Source: Syngnathus acus (taxonomy: Eukaryota; Chordata; Actinopteri; Syngnathiformes; Syngnathidae). From it: DNA of 64,000 nucleotides. This document shows, one piece after another, positions 46,301 through 57,800 of this stretch. The stretch covers positions 24,589,193-24,653,192 of the forward strand of contig NC_051088.1 in assembly GCF_901709675.1 (NCBI RefSeq). Reading direction: 5' to 3'. The notes below the pieces were generated by a model. That model had not been told where the DNA came from. It was given only the letters and a program-made list of their open reading frames with translations, and searched no databases. The translations under genes and the position numbers were made by a program. Every line of letters starts with the position of its first letter. The first letter of the stretch is position 1.

Positions 46301-48867
46301 ACACGGACAAAAGCCTCAGATTACACCTCAGGCCTCAGGATGGGGGGGCTTACTGGTGCAAGGGCACCAGAGGCGGACCAACATCTACAGACATCAGTGA
46401 CACCATGACTCTGGTTGTTCTCGGTGGGTTCAGTTCAATCAGCGTAAAAACGTCATTTGTTAAGTTGAAACATTTGAACGCTTTTTAAACCACAGGAAGT
46501 TGGTGGGTGGAACATTTACTGTGTAAAGCTCTTTTGATGCTAATGAAACAGGATGTGGTTGTGTGGAGGAAGGGGACGGAAATGAATACATTGAGTGATG
46601 AATATTAAACTGGGCCAGGTGCCGGCCGGCGGGGGGGGACCTGTTTCGTTTTTATACTCGCTCATCTTTTCTCTGCATTTTAGATTTTCACTTTCCAACA
46701 GATCAGGATGGATGGATGGATATGTCTGATTGTGTGCTTGTGTGTGTCTTTTCAGAAATTCCTCTTCCATCTTTGACGCAAAGCACTCAGTGGGCTGATG
46801 TGTTCCCCACCGAAAGCGTGTCCTTCACCTGCGCTACGGCCGGCAGTTCCGACTGGACGTATACGTGGCGACGAGACAATCGGACAATCCACAGCGGTGA
46901 CGGCGTGTCTTTCGCATCGGATGGAGCTACCTTGTCCATCAGCTCTGCCTCGGCTTCTCACCAAGGACAATACTGCTGCTTGGGAAAGCTCAAGGGCAGG
47001 TCTGTTAGCAGCGGTTGGACATCTGGAATGACCCTCCAGGTTTACGGTGAGTCTTCTTTCTTGAACATCTTAACTTACTGATACAAGGCTTTTAAGTTGC
47101 TCACAGATGTCCAAATCATTTCAAATCAGCGCAGTTTCAGTGAAGTTGATTGATAGAATTTCAATTTTTTTTCAAGTTGAATGATTTGAGTTCAGATGTG
47201 GAATTTGTAAAATGACAAACAACATAAGTAATCCTTCCTTTCCCATTAGACAAGAAGCCTGTCGTCAAAATGCGCCAAGACCCAGACTTTACGCTCATGC
47301 ACACTGGAGATTCTGTGTCGTACAACTGTCACATCAACCGATCCTCCGGTTGGGAGTATGTGTGGTACCAAGACGACACTCGACTTAGTGTCTCTGGAAA
47401 CAATTACACAATCCATTCTGCGGTCAAAACAAACTCTGGATCGTATAAATGCGAAGCAATCCGAGGGGAAAGTCCTCGTATCTTCAAAACGGAACAAAGT
47501 CAGGCTTTGAGGCTACAAATTGAAGGTATGTGTAAAGACCTCCCTTGGAACACTCACCTTTCATTGGTAAATGAATCTGCAGTATATTTCATTTTCTGCA
47601 GAACGGCCATCTGCAAACATAGATGTCTTAACCGGATGGTCTGAGGTCTTTTCCACTGACAGTCTTGTGCTTAAGTGTGAGGTGAAAGATAGTAATGTCG
47701 CATGGAACTACGCATGGTAAGCCACTTTCATTCATGCTGTTGACGCCCAATACAAAACCCATTTAAAAAAAAAAAAAAATGGAGAAAAATAAGCTAGAGT
47801 TTTGGTTTTGTTCAAGATTTTCCCCTTTCCGCCTCTTTTTGATACAAAACTTGAATGGGATATCATTCGATTGCGATGATAGCATCAAAACATCGCCTTC
47901 ATCAAACAGGTTTATCGAAGGGCAGCGGATCGCAAACGCGTCGTCTGACAGATACACGGTGACCCCCCAGAATGACCCCCAACAGAGCCAATACGTTTGC
48001 CGGGGCGATCGCAACGGCCAACCTTCTTACTCCCAAGACAGCGAATCTCTCGCAACGAAGAATTTATGTAAGTTTTGATTTCCACGTGGATGTTTGCTTC
48101 CACCTTATTTGTTTTCATTTGTGTCTTTCATGACCTCTAGTGTTAAAGAGACGGGTGCTTCTTTCCATCTCCGGCTGTATGGCCTTCGGTATCGTTGTTG
48201 TTTTCCTCTGCTGCATCGGTCTCAGAGTCACCAGGAAAAAAAGTATGTTGGATATTTTCAGCAGGGGGTTCTCAAACTGTGCATGCTAACAGTGTGTCTT
48301 GTCTAAATGTGCAGAAGACGATGACGACGGGCCAGAGGAGGGCGAGCTCTTCCTCACCATGGCTCAGCTCAAGAATCGTGACGGTATGGCGACACAAGCC
48401 AAGATGTATTTCCTCAAACTCGATGACTTATTTGAAAGCATTTTGAGAAAGCTCATGCACGGCTTGCCTCAGTCTAGGCGTTGGCGCTCATGTGTAAGTT
48501 CCTCTATCTTGCCTGCAGACACTCCTTGTCCACTGATTGATTACATCACAGATGCAGAAGTAAAGGCTCCAGCAAAAGGTACAAAGGGCAGATGAATGAA
48601 TGTTGTGTTACTAAGCTTGTTCCTCATTTATGTTTTTTTTTTTTTTCTCATATTGCAGATGGAGCGGACATTATTTCTAGTGAACCGACAACAGATGTGA
48701 CCTCTCAGGATGACCTAGGTGAGGTGGTTGTGGTGTTTTACCATTAATAATGGAGCCGAGCTGTCTCCACATACTTTTTCTGTCTCTTGATGTCTATAGT
48801 TGTAACAACAGAGAGCAGTGAAGCACCTTCAGCAGAGGAAGCTGCTCTGGTTTCCTTTCAACGCTGA
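43395..48867 (+). CDS. FCRL-like receptor with seven Ig domains, type I membrane protein
   Basis: Exons: 43395-43425, 43494-43532, 44254-44319, 44418-44486, 44880-45164, 45228-45500, 45574-45861, 46160-46423, 46756-47046, 47250-47525, 47602-47716, 47910-48067, 48141-48242, 48315-48383, 48519-48578, 48659-48718, 48800-48867; 837 residues. Signal peptide MGLIEVVGVI/YITALCAALA is split over two short exons, as in Fc-receptor family genes. Two short Thr-rich exons follow, then seven Ig domains (each with Cys, W and a Y-x-C core), a transmembrane helix (SISGCMAFGIVVVFLCCIGL) and an acidic tail of about 90 residues. All introns but the one inside Ig7 are phase 1, so domains can be shuffled in frame. 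Fish relatives are annotated as Fc receptor-like, hence the name; the ligand is unknown. The tail has no ITIM or ITAM (its only tyrosine, in LIDYITDAEV, lacks the +3 aliphatic), and the membrane helix has no charged residue. Confidence 0.82.
46050..46105. repeat. Short fold-back repeat, member 2
   Basis: Contains ttgacgtttatagccgtcaa then tggtagtgaatgagtt, inside an intron of the FCRL-like gene. Confidence 0.6.
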
Positions 48868-49019
48868 GCCGCCAAAGATATCTGTGTCGGTAATTCAAAG
48901 CCACTCCCAGGGAAAAGTTTGATGAAGCTGGTGGTAATAATATTGATTGCTTGAAAGTGTAGGATTCAATTAAAATGTTTCGGAACAATTACTTAGTCAG
49001 TTTCCTCTACTCAGTAAAA

Positions 49020-49275
49020 AACTCAGTAAAACCTTTCCGTCGGAGGGCCATTATGATGAGCTGTGAAATCAGACACGAGTCAAAACTGTTCAAATATTTT
49101 AAAAAGCTGCGTGGTTATAACAATTGCTAGCAATATTTGTAGTTTTTAAAAGTGAAGACAATTTGCAATTTTAGTGTTGACACATGAGGTCAATGCGCAA
49201 TTTGTCTTTGCGGGCCAAAGAAAATGATGTGGTGGGCCGTATTTGGCCCCCGGGCCTTTGGTTTGACACAATGTA
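49020..49275 (-). repeat. Degenerate hAT-like non-autonomous element, copy 2 (inverted)
   Basis: The reverse complement runs from gtgtcaaaccaaaggcccg through ggccc-rich text to tttttaaaatatttgaacag and ends near ggccctccgacgg. It aligns over some 180 bases with the element at 20527-20725 in the opposite orientation. The gtgtcaaac...ggcccgggggcc start is typical of old hAT non-autonomous elements in vertebrates. It lies just 3' of the receptor gene. Confidence 0.6.
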
Positions 49276-49565
49276 CGTATGTCATAAGCCGACGGCTGTC
49301 TATGTATGCACAAACAACAGATTAGACGGTTCGTATAAAGTTTAAAGACCAGAGCTGTACCTTTAATGTATATGTGACAGCAAAAATTGTTCGCCGTCTG
49401 TCTGTTGTGAAGACGTGAAGAATAAAATCATAATACACAAAGGAAAACTTTGTCTTACCCCCAAAAAGTGGGAAAAAAATACATTCTGTCCACACTTGAA
49501 AGAAACTTTTTTTGGGTTGGAATTGAAAGACTTCAAACAATGCAAACCGATTTGCTGGCTTACAT

Positions 49566-51838
49566 CTACTTGAGGATATCAGCCAGTTTCTCCACATAGT
49601 ATTCGTAGTTCTCCATACAATCTTCCCAGGGAGTAAAGCTCTGGTCCTCCTTCTCCACGTAGGTTTCCCAAACAAGCTGAAAGTCTGTGGGTTTCATCAT
49701 CCTCAGCTTGCAGCCAGCATTCACCAAGGCCTTGAGCCCCTCCACTATCTCGGGATCCTCAAACTCAAAGAGACGAGAGCAGAAAAGACACAGGCGGAGC
49801 TTCTTGCGTTGCTGGAGGATGTTGGCAATCTTGGCAGCGCAGGCCACGCAGGGACTCGATGTCACGTACCATGTGACGTCAAATTCTTGAGAGGGGTTAT
49901 TGTCAGGGAGCACCTGGGAGGGAAAAAAAAAAGTTTGCGCATCACTTTTACATTCAAACCACTTCAGTTCCGGTTTAATTTGCAGTGTAAACCGTATTAG
50001 ATTCTTATGAAGGATTTTTTATTCTTATTATTGATTGCTTATTCAGCAATGTCTTTCTGACATAATAAACAGAAATAGAAGGGCTAACACAAAAATCCAT
50101 CCATCCATCCGTTTTTTTATACATAGCCCATATGAAAGCCTAAAACTTTACGCTTTGAGGGCAATTTGGGTGACCATCAAAACTGATAAAACTGGTGTAA
50201 CTTTTGGAACCGGCCCAGAATCACCACGCCAAAGCTGCCGCTATGGAAAAGGGATAAGAAAATGAACAGCTGAGGAGGGAGCACATTACTTGCTGAAAGA
50301 AAGCCTCTTCGGCGTGAGCTGTGGCATGTTCATCCTCCATATAACCTTTCAAAGGCTCCGTGCTGCCTCCTGGTCTGTCCACTCTGTAGCACAGAAGGGT
50401 CTTGTTTCTTCCTGATGAGTATTCCACATTCCTGAACTGAAACTTGAAGTAAAATGGGCTCATCTGCTCTCTGGTAGGAAGTAAAAACACGTCTTTAAGT
50501 TTATGATCACATTGCAAGCTTTGGGAGCAAACGGCATAGAAGGTCTTCTGATCAAATTAGGGCTTTGGTACAGCAACTTAAAAGGTGGCATAAGTCATTA
50601 CAGCTTCTTGCTGAGAAGAACTAAATGCTCAGATACTTGTGTGAAATAATATACTTCTTCAAATGAGAAGTACTAATTCAACTGCATTAGGCTTGCTTCA
50701 GTAAAAGTAAAATGAGGCTAGTAGGCTAAAGATTTGAAAAATACAGAGCTTAAACGTTTTCAACACCAATTATCCGCAATAGCCTACCTACAATTTTGTC
50801 AACTTAATTGGCACAATGAAAACAAATTTCTCTGCATTGAAAATAATTCTCTTTTTTCCTTATTTTCATTGTGCTTGTACTGAGTCTTCTAGCTAGCTAG
50901 CATTGGCTCGAGGTTTATGCTATCAAAACAACTGTTTTGATAACATTTTAAATTGAGTAGAAAATAGTAAATTAGCCTATTGATATCTGGGGGAATTGAC
51001 ACCGTACTTGCGTGTGTTTTTAAAGATTACATGGAGAATTTTTGAACCCATGAAGTGTGTGGTTGTTAGGCTGGCACTAGACAACGCAATTGCTAGCTAG
51101 CATATTGGCTCAACTATTACCGTATCAAAACCATCTGTTCCCATACCTCTCCTAATGATTTGAACTAAGGAACACAAATTGTGAATTTAGGTAAAAACCT
51201 TTTAAAAAATACAACCTGCGTTCATCCAAATTTTGCGGGGAATTAGCCTGTTTTCACAAGCATATTTTGACAAAAGTACAAAGTACAGATATCTATATTA
51301 AAATGTAGCAAGTAAAAGTAAAAAGTTGTTACAAAAAATTCTAAATCAAGTACCTCATTATTCTACCAAATATTTGAACTTCACCACCACTTTCAGTGAA
51401 TATGTCAAGATCATTTACTGTAAGGCCTCTCTGCAATAGTCTATGACGAGGCAAATGAAGTACAGTACACAAATAGATGCATGACTCAGTCTTCTGGCCA
51501 CTTTTAAAACATATCCCTATCCAATAAAAGTATATGCATGCAGAAAGAGAATAAATGCATCTTGCCCACCCTGAGATGATCTCAAACGGTGGCAGTTCAA
51601 TCGGCTCAAACTCTCCATTTCCATCATTTTTCTTCACTTGCTCGCCTGCTGCCCCGGCAGCTTCCCCGTTCCTCTTCTCCTCATCCACCGCACAGGCCTC
51701 AGGAGTCGTCCCCGGCTTTTTAGCGACTTTGTCCTCCTTTTTGGCGCATTTGACCTTTTCTTTCTCCTCGTCATTGCTTTTGTTTTCCACCTTCTTCTCC
51801 TTTCGCTTAACACTAAGCCGGCTGTTTCTGTCGGACAT
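49566..51838 (-). CDS. apobec2: APOBEC2 (cytidine deaminase family, muscle)
   Basis: Member of the AID/APOBEC zinc deaminase fold, expressed in heart and skeletal muscle; no robust deaminase activity is established for it. Three exons on the minus strand: 51838-51570, 50470-50290, 49913-49566; 265 residues, TAG stop. Seen: a Lys/Glu-rich N-terminus (residues 1-75), ELPPFEIISGEQMSPFYFKF, FRNVEYSSGRNKT, the zinc motif AHAEEAFF with catalytic Glu, SSPCVAC with the two Cys ligands, GCKLRMMKPTDF and the C-terminal EKLADILK. These match human APOBEC2 from memory very closely after the N-terminus. Splice phases 2 and 0 fit. The N-terminal extension is longer and more basic/acidic than in mammals. 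Teleost copy 2a or 2b undetermined. Confidence 0.95.
50471..51569 (-). other. apobec2 intron 1; nothing further seen
   Basis: AT-rich intron between coding exons 1 and 2 of apobec2, with gtgggc donor on the minus strand at 51569 and ctaccag acceptor above 50470. I see no repeat family or coding remnant in it. Confidence 0.7.
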
Positions 51839-52207
51839 GATTTTGTAGTCAGGAGCAAGTGAGAGCGTGCGACCAAGAGGTGGAGAGAGAGCGGGTGCAA
51901 GTGGAGTGATAACCCGAGTGCGTCAACCAAAATAGAAGCTATTGTGATCCCAGGCATATCATGTGCATGTCTGGCTGCAGGGCAGGCTCGGTGAACCCAC
52001 TCCCCCCTCTCGGCCCCCGACCAGGCGCTGGACGCTAGAAGGGGCCAGCGATAACGAGACAGCTTATTGAATGGCAAAGCTAGGAGTGTAAACACTGCTG
52101 CCTCTTTAGAAGAAGACATTTTGGACAACTGCTTGTTTTAGGTGTCTCCCTCCTCCAACACACTCGATTCACTTGATCGGTTTATCGGCAAACTGAGCAG
52201 GAGCCTG

Positions 52208-52279
52208 TTAACTCATTCACTGCCAGCCCAGTACAAAGTGATGTTTGACGTCTATTCTCGTCAATGGCGGTGAATGATT
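52208..52279. repeat. Short fold-back repeat, member 3
   Basis: The most complete member: aactcattcactgccagccc at the left and gtcaatggcggtgaatgatt at the right are imperfect inverse copies around tttgacgtctattc. It directly abuts the 5' end of the truncated LINE. Confidence 0.65.
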
Positions 52280-52289
52280 TAATCATCCT

Positions 52290-52989
52290 AATCATTTCAA
52301 TCTGTGTGACCACCACAACACTGGTCAAGAGGGCACAGAAGCGCTTGTACTTCCTGCGGAGGATGAGGAGAGCCCACCTGCCCCCACCCATCATGAGGAC
52401 GTTCTACCGAAGCACCATAGAGAGCATTCTGACAAGCTGTCTCTCGGTGTGGTGTGGAGGTTGCAGCGCCTCCGATTGGAAGAACCTGAGGAGAGTGGTG
52501 AGGACAGCAGAGAGGATCATCGGGGCTCCTCTTCCCTCCATTCAGGACTTGTCATCCCAGCGCTGCGTGTCCCGAGCCCGAAATATTATCAGTGACCCAT
52601 CACACCCCCACCATGGACTGTTCTCCCTGCTGCCCTCTGGGAAGAGGTTTCGCAGCATCCGCTGCAGGTCCACCAGGTTCTGCAATAGTTTTTTCCCTGC
52701 TGTCGTCAGACTGTTGAACATTCAAACGTAGCACTCCTCTGCACACTTGTAAATACTGTTTTTGTCTCCTGCACTGTTCACATACTTTATCACTGCTGCA
52801 CCTTGTACTTTATAATTATCTTATTTCATATTTTTATATAGAATGTCACTTTTTTTTAACCAGCCGAAATACCTCTACATTGCTGAAAGCCGTATGCAAC
52901 GAAATTTCGTTTTGTACACACCTAGTGTTGACAAAATGACAATAAAGTTCTGTCTAAGTCTAAGTCTAAGTCTAAGTCTAAGTCTAAGT
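52290..52989 (+). mobile_element. 5'-truncated LINE 3' end (reverse transcriptase C-terminus, tail)
   Basis: An open frame from about 52290 to a TAG at 52729 encodes the C-terminal region after the RT of fish non-LTR retrotransposons (KRLYFLRRMRRAHLP, TFYRSTIESILTSCLSVWCG, RTAERIIG, LLPSGKRFRS, FFPAVVRLLN). It is followed by a 3' UTR and a tail of (TCTAAG) repeats (52954-52988), the usual 3' signature of L2/CR1-type elements. The 5' end is lost, so it cannot move. Clade assignment is from general resemblance. Confidence 0.85.
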
Positions 52990-53059
52990 TAGTGGTGGGA
53001 TATATCGAAAACATGCAGGATACTTCGGGGACCAGACATCGACGCCAGTGGCTTAAAGC

Positions 53060-53252
53060 TAATGATGGGCAAATGAAGCTTCAAGATGATTCATGAACCC
53101 GTTGTTGCGTTTACTTAGACCTCTAGATGGCACTCTCTGAAAGCCCACCGACTTGCCATTTCTTAAAACCCTCACTTTAAACCAACATTGCCACCTAGAG
53201 GAGCCAAAGAATACAACAACTGGTTCATGAAGCTTCATTTTCCCCATCACTA
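53060..53252 (+). mobile_element. hAT-type MITE, copy 2, with 8-bp target duplication
   Basis: Terminal inverted repeats TAATGATGGGCAAATGAAGC / GCTTCATTTTCCCCATCACTA. Flanks cttaaagc (53052-53059) and cttaaagt (53253-53260) match at 7 of 8 positions: an 8-base duplication is diagnostic of the hAT superfamily. Closely similar to the copy at 3540-3718, with about 13 extra internal bases (tttaaaccaacat). No coding capacity. Confidence 0.85.
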
Positions 53253-53260
53253 CTTAAAGT

Positions 53261-54875
53261 CATAATTGGATGACTCCACCGAATACCTTTGGGTTGAACT
53301 AAAACCGATACACTCCTCTCTTCTGGATGACTGGACGAATATTACATCGGGCACTGTGTAAAGTCCGTTATCACTTCTCAACTCAACATTTCCTCCCATT
53401 TTCAGCTCCCGTGAATGTTCGGACCAGGAGTCGCAACACTTTTTGTTAACATGGCTTGTCTTGTGTGTGTGTGTGTGCAGTCCCTGACACAAAAGATGCC
53501 CCAACCTCTCCTAACTGTCAGCAACAGGCGGGTTATTAATAACTTAACTGGTCTGTTTATCCGTGAGTGTGTACAGGGTTACCAAGGCTGTCTCAATGCG
53601 GAACCATAACTTTTGTTTTTGGCAACGGTACTGTCCTGCAAAACTAAGCAATAAGCCCCCCCCAGCTACCTAAATAGAGTAGTGCAGACAATCATGACGG
53701 GCTCTTAATAGCTAAAGGAGCATGCAGTGCGGCCTGCTATGCATGTGTCTGAGTACTGCACATTCGATCCGTGAAATTGGTCCGCCGAGTGGGGGAGGGG
53801 AAGAACAGGTTCCGTACGTGGCTCTCTGCACTGCAGATGTAATCACTTGGAGCTAAGGCGTTCAATTACAATTTCCTCCTGTCTTGCAGCCTCACTCTCA
53901 GCCAAGTAATTCATTTGAGAGGCAATTACCAAGAGGAGCCAGCTGCTCTAATGCAAATGGATGAGCTGTCACAGTCTGGTGGGTGGAAAAAATGGAGGGA
54001 TGAAAGAGACAGACGGAGAGAAAGGGAATGAGGGGGTGGAGGGCTTCAAGCTGCATAAACAATCCACAGCACGACGGGATGGGCAGCTCATGGGTAACTC
54101 GTCACAGATATTAGGAACCATGTTTGAAACTATAGAGAAGTCAGACTGGATGGAAAGTATTTAAGTATTATTCGTATAGGACCCAAAAACAGATGACACG
54201 ACATGGTAGGACCAACAAGACTCTTTACAAACCTTACAACCAATGACACCAGAAACCTACGAGACCTCGTGATGCATGACACCAAGTGCCTACAGCATCT
54301 TGAACCTTCCACCCAATGACATCTTACACCTTAGCTTCTAAAACACCTTACGAGGATCTATGGTAGGCCCAACAACAACGTAAACTCTAGACCCAATTGA
54401 ACCAATGACATCTTACGTCCTGGAAACTGAAAAGAAAACCCAAAGTCTTACACTAAAGTGCCAATGGCATCTTCAAAACGACAATATTTGAGCAAAATGT
54501 TGTCAGAACTGAAAATCAGTCAGAAGCTCAGTGTATAATAATATAATGCCTACACATTGTTGATGATTTTACAATAAGTAAAGGTCATTTATTAAGTGCT
54601 AGTGATGAGGCATAACAACCACAAGGGGGGAAATTGTCAATGTTAGTGGGTGACGCATTGTCATAGAAGTATTTTAAAAATCCAATACATTAACTTCTCG
54701 GGTTAGTATATAGATATCAGCGACAAGAAGTCCTATGCATTTTTTTGTTTAATGTAATCATTGGTTTGTTAGTGGGTTCATTGGCTGGTTGGATAAAGAT
54801 AGTGTCAGGCAGACGTGTTCCCTTTATTCCTTAATACGCGCTGCCATATTTACTATAAGGCTGCAAACAACTAGA
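53261..54875. other. Intergenic stretch between LINE/MITE and the ZBED-like gene
   Basis: No gene recognised. A GT microsatellite is near 53465. At 54238-54480 the phrase ccaatgacatcttac recurs four times at 60-90 base spacing, a decayed tandem repeat. The 3' UTR of the ZBED-like gene must lie in the right part; I could not fix its poly(A) site. Confidence 0.6.
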
Positions 54876-57800
54876 CTATGTCCACAATAATCTATAATTG
54901 GCTTTGAGGTAGATAAGTGTCTCCAGGTTCTTTGGTAAGGGTCGCCCTCTCTCGGGCCTCAGACAGCGCTCGGCCTTGCTGAAGATGCTTTCTACCGCCG
55001 TGCCGCAAGCAGGTATGGTCACCGCCCTCTTGGCCACCTGGGCAAGGAGCGGGAAGTCAATCGCTTTACGTCGCCAGTAATGCAAAACCTCTTCATCCGT
55101 GGGTTCCTCTCGCAAGTAGATGGCTAGCTCCTGTTCCAGGCTCTTGGCTTGCGTGGTGGGTCTCTGTTTGATGAAAGAGAACAACTTGCAGGGACGAGTC
55201 AGCGACGACACGGGCGACGGTGTCGGGGTTGGAGACGTGTGGGAATGAGGAAGTCGTTCTGTGTTGGAGTCTGCGGAATATTTGGATAGTTCTTTCAGAA
55301 GAACTTGTCCGTGCCACTCGGGGTCACTGCTCCACGTGAGCTTGAATTGAGGGTCGAGAGTGGTGGCGGTGATGTAGAGGGGGTCCTCCAGGATGGGAGC
55401 GAGGCGGCGCTCAGTTGCCTGACTCAGGCTGGCCAGGAGAGAAGGGCAATGAGGGGTCGACGTCTCCGAAAGATGCTTGCGTAAACCCAGTACGCACGGG
55501 AGCGCAAGACTAATGGACACGTGTCTGTCTGTCTGCACGTCGGTCTGCGTGTCCGTCTGTCGTTCCCCGCAAACCATGTCCCAGGCTTCCATGAAGGGCT
55601 CCAAAGTGTCAGTGAGCTCCCTCAGCAACGCCGTCTCCGAAACACCTAGCACCATTTCCCCAGGTCCGCTCATCTCCTCCAAGACCTCCACGGAGTCCAG
55701 AAGCCGGCGAAGCATCTGTATCCCAAAACAGAGAAACTTCTTGATACACCTTTTGACTTGGGAATAGAAGAAACAAAAGTGTTCAGGAGCTGAACTAGAC
55801 TTTCTGCAGCGGGTCACCAACTTGGTGCCAATGATGGCAAGTTGTTGACCTGTTCTACAAAATAGCTCAGTGGTGACTGGCCATTTTCTTTTCTTTAGAA
55901 TACTGAAGATGTGATCATGTGACAACGTCAACGTGGCATGCGCAATTTTTGTGAGCTGTAGCTGGTACTCCATGAGTCCCTCATAGGAAACAAAAGAATC
56001 AGCCTTAAGAGTTTGAAAAACACAATCTGGATGACTGTGAGAGCAATTCATGAGATCATGTTTACCTTAAGCTGGATCGCCCAGTCTTGAACCGGTGCCA
56101 AAGCGTTTCCCAGGGCTCCCATCATCAAAGCAGGTCCATCAAGCACCTGACTTAATTTCTCCGGTGGAACCACTGTTGTAATGTATCTGTAGAAGTGGCC
56201 AGCTTTGGCTAGCGCAGAAGCGAGTTGCGTACAAGAACGCAAGCCCTCTCTGACACAATGGCTGAGAGAGCGAGAGAAGCAGTCCACACGGCGAACGCCG
56301 CCATCCCGCTCCCACGAGTCCTCCCACGCTTCCTCTCCCCCGTGTCCATTCCTAACGCCTCCCTCCTCGTCGGTGCACCTTTCGACATCATCTTCATCCT
56401 CCTCTTGGCAGAAACCGGGTAGACAGCGTGGCTTCACAGTCGTCGTGGTCAGAATCGGGTCAGACACGACACGGAAGGCTCTTCCGGACACGCCGTGAGA
56501 GTGACAAACGTCTTCGAAATCGGAAAGAATTCGATTCCCGGTGAGGGGAAGGCACGCCAGGAGAGCCGAGCGCATCTGCCACTCCAATGACAGAAAATGG
56601 CAGGTGACACCGAGGTAGCTAAAGAAAGAGAGGTTAGCGAACAAGTATTGTATAAAAAAAACAATAATGCTAGCATGCTAGCATTGTTTATTTACAATCC
56701 TTACCCTAGCGAAGATGCGGACGAGGCCCTCCAGACATCCAGGCTGAGGCTGAGGGCATGCGCCGAAGCCAGCGCCTGACGAATCGTCACCTGGGCCTGG
56801 TAGGTGTAAGCTGGGAGGAGCTGGTTTTGGATGTAGTACTGGGGGTCCGGAGTGTAGCGTGGCTCCAGGAGCTGAAGAAGTACCCTGAAGCCACAGTTCT
56901 CCACCATTGAAACTGGCTGCAGATCGCGAACGATCATCTTCGCAATGGCCTCACTTATCAAAACCTGTGGTTGGGATTAGGAGAAAGAGGTCAGGGATTT
57001 TGATAGGCTTCCGTGAGAACCTGGGCTCTGACATTTTAAATGTGACTGACATCTTTCATTGCCAGCTCCATTCCAATAAATCTTTGACGTCTATCGCCGT
57101 CAATGGCAGTGAACGGGTTGATTTTGATTTAATGAAAGTTATACTGTACTTTTTGAATTGGAGACTTTTTCGACATATGTGTGACCCACCTGACGTGGAT
57201 CGTGCTTGTCAAACTTGCTTACTCCTCCTCCTCCATCTAAGGTGCCCATCCCTCCAGCACCTCCTCCCAATCCTGCCCCCGCAGGGAAAGTGTAGCGGGC
57301 ATTCCCTCCATTGGCCATCAAAGTGTGCATCGGTGCAGAGGGGAAGCCTTCTCTCTTCATGTCCTTCCTTTTGACAAAGTCATCATACATGGCCTGGTGC
57401 TTGCGCTGAATAGGAGTCACAACTGTTACTGGATTGACCGCACGACCAAACATGGGCCAGTCCAAAATTGGAGGACAATATCAGTTTTGAAAAACAGATC
57501 ATTTGTTTCATCGTTTTTTAATAGAAATACAGATAAGATCAATCATCAACTGTGAATGCGGGACATTTGATTCATCTTAAATATGACGCGGGAGTTTTTA
57601 GAGACACGAGGTGTCAATCATGATTATTTTGTTTGTTGGTTTAGACATGTGAGTGCAGATAGAATGATCTATTCTTGGGGAAAAAAAATCAAGTTATTTA
57701 TTGCCACTCTCAGCTGAAGGTTAAACACATTTTCTTTCAGATTCCAAGGAGGACTGATGAAATCATAAAGTATTCACATTTGAGAGCCTGAAATTTAGGA

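Noticed and set aside
51634-52128. 164-codon minus-strand frame and plus-strand partner over apobec2 exon 1
   Set aside because: Alternative frames over the Lys/Glu-rich first exon and 5' UTR of apobec2; no homology.
54238-54480. Possible coding or regulatory repeat ccaatgacatcttac
   Set aside because: Four degenerate units without frame or conservation evidence; recorded only as a decayed tandem repeat.
54876-56051. 391-codon continuous frame taken as a whole intronless gene
   Set aside because: The first codons before 56003 are intron; the phase-0 acceptor there joins it to four upstream exons with hAT homology.
56205-56498. Plus-strand frames of 65-97 codons
   Set aside because: Antisense shadow of the ZBED-like exon 56066-56618.
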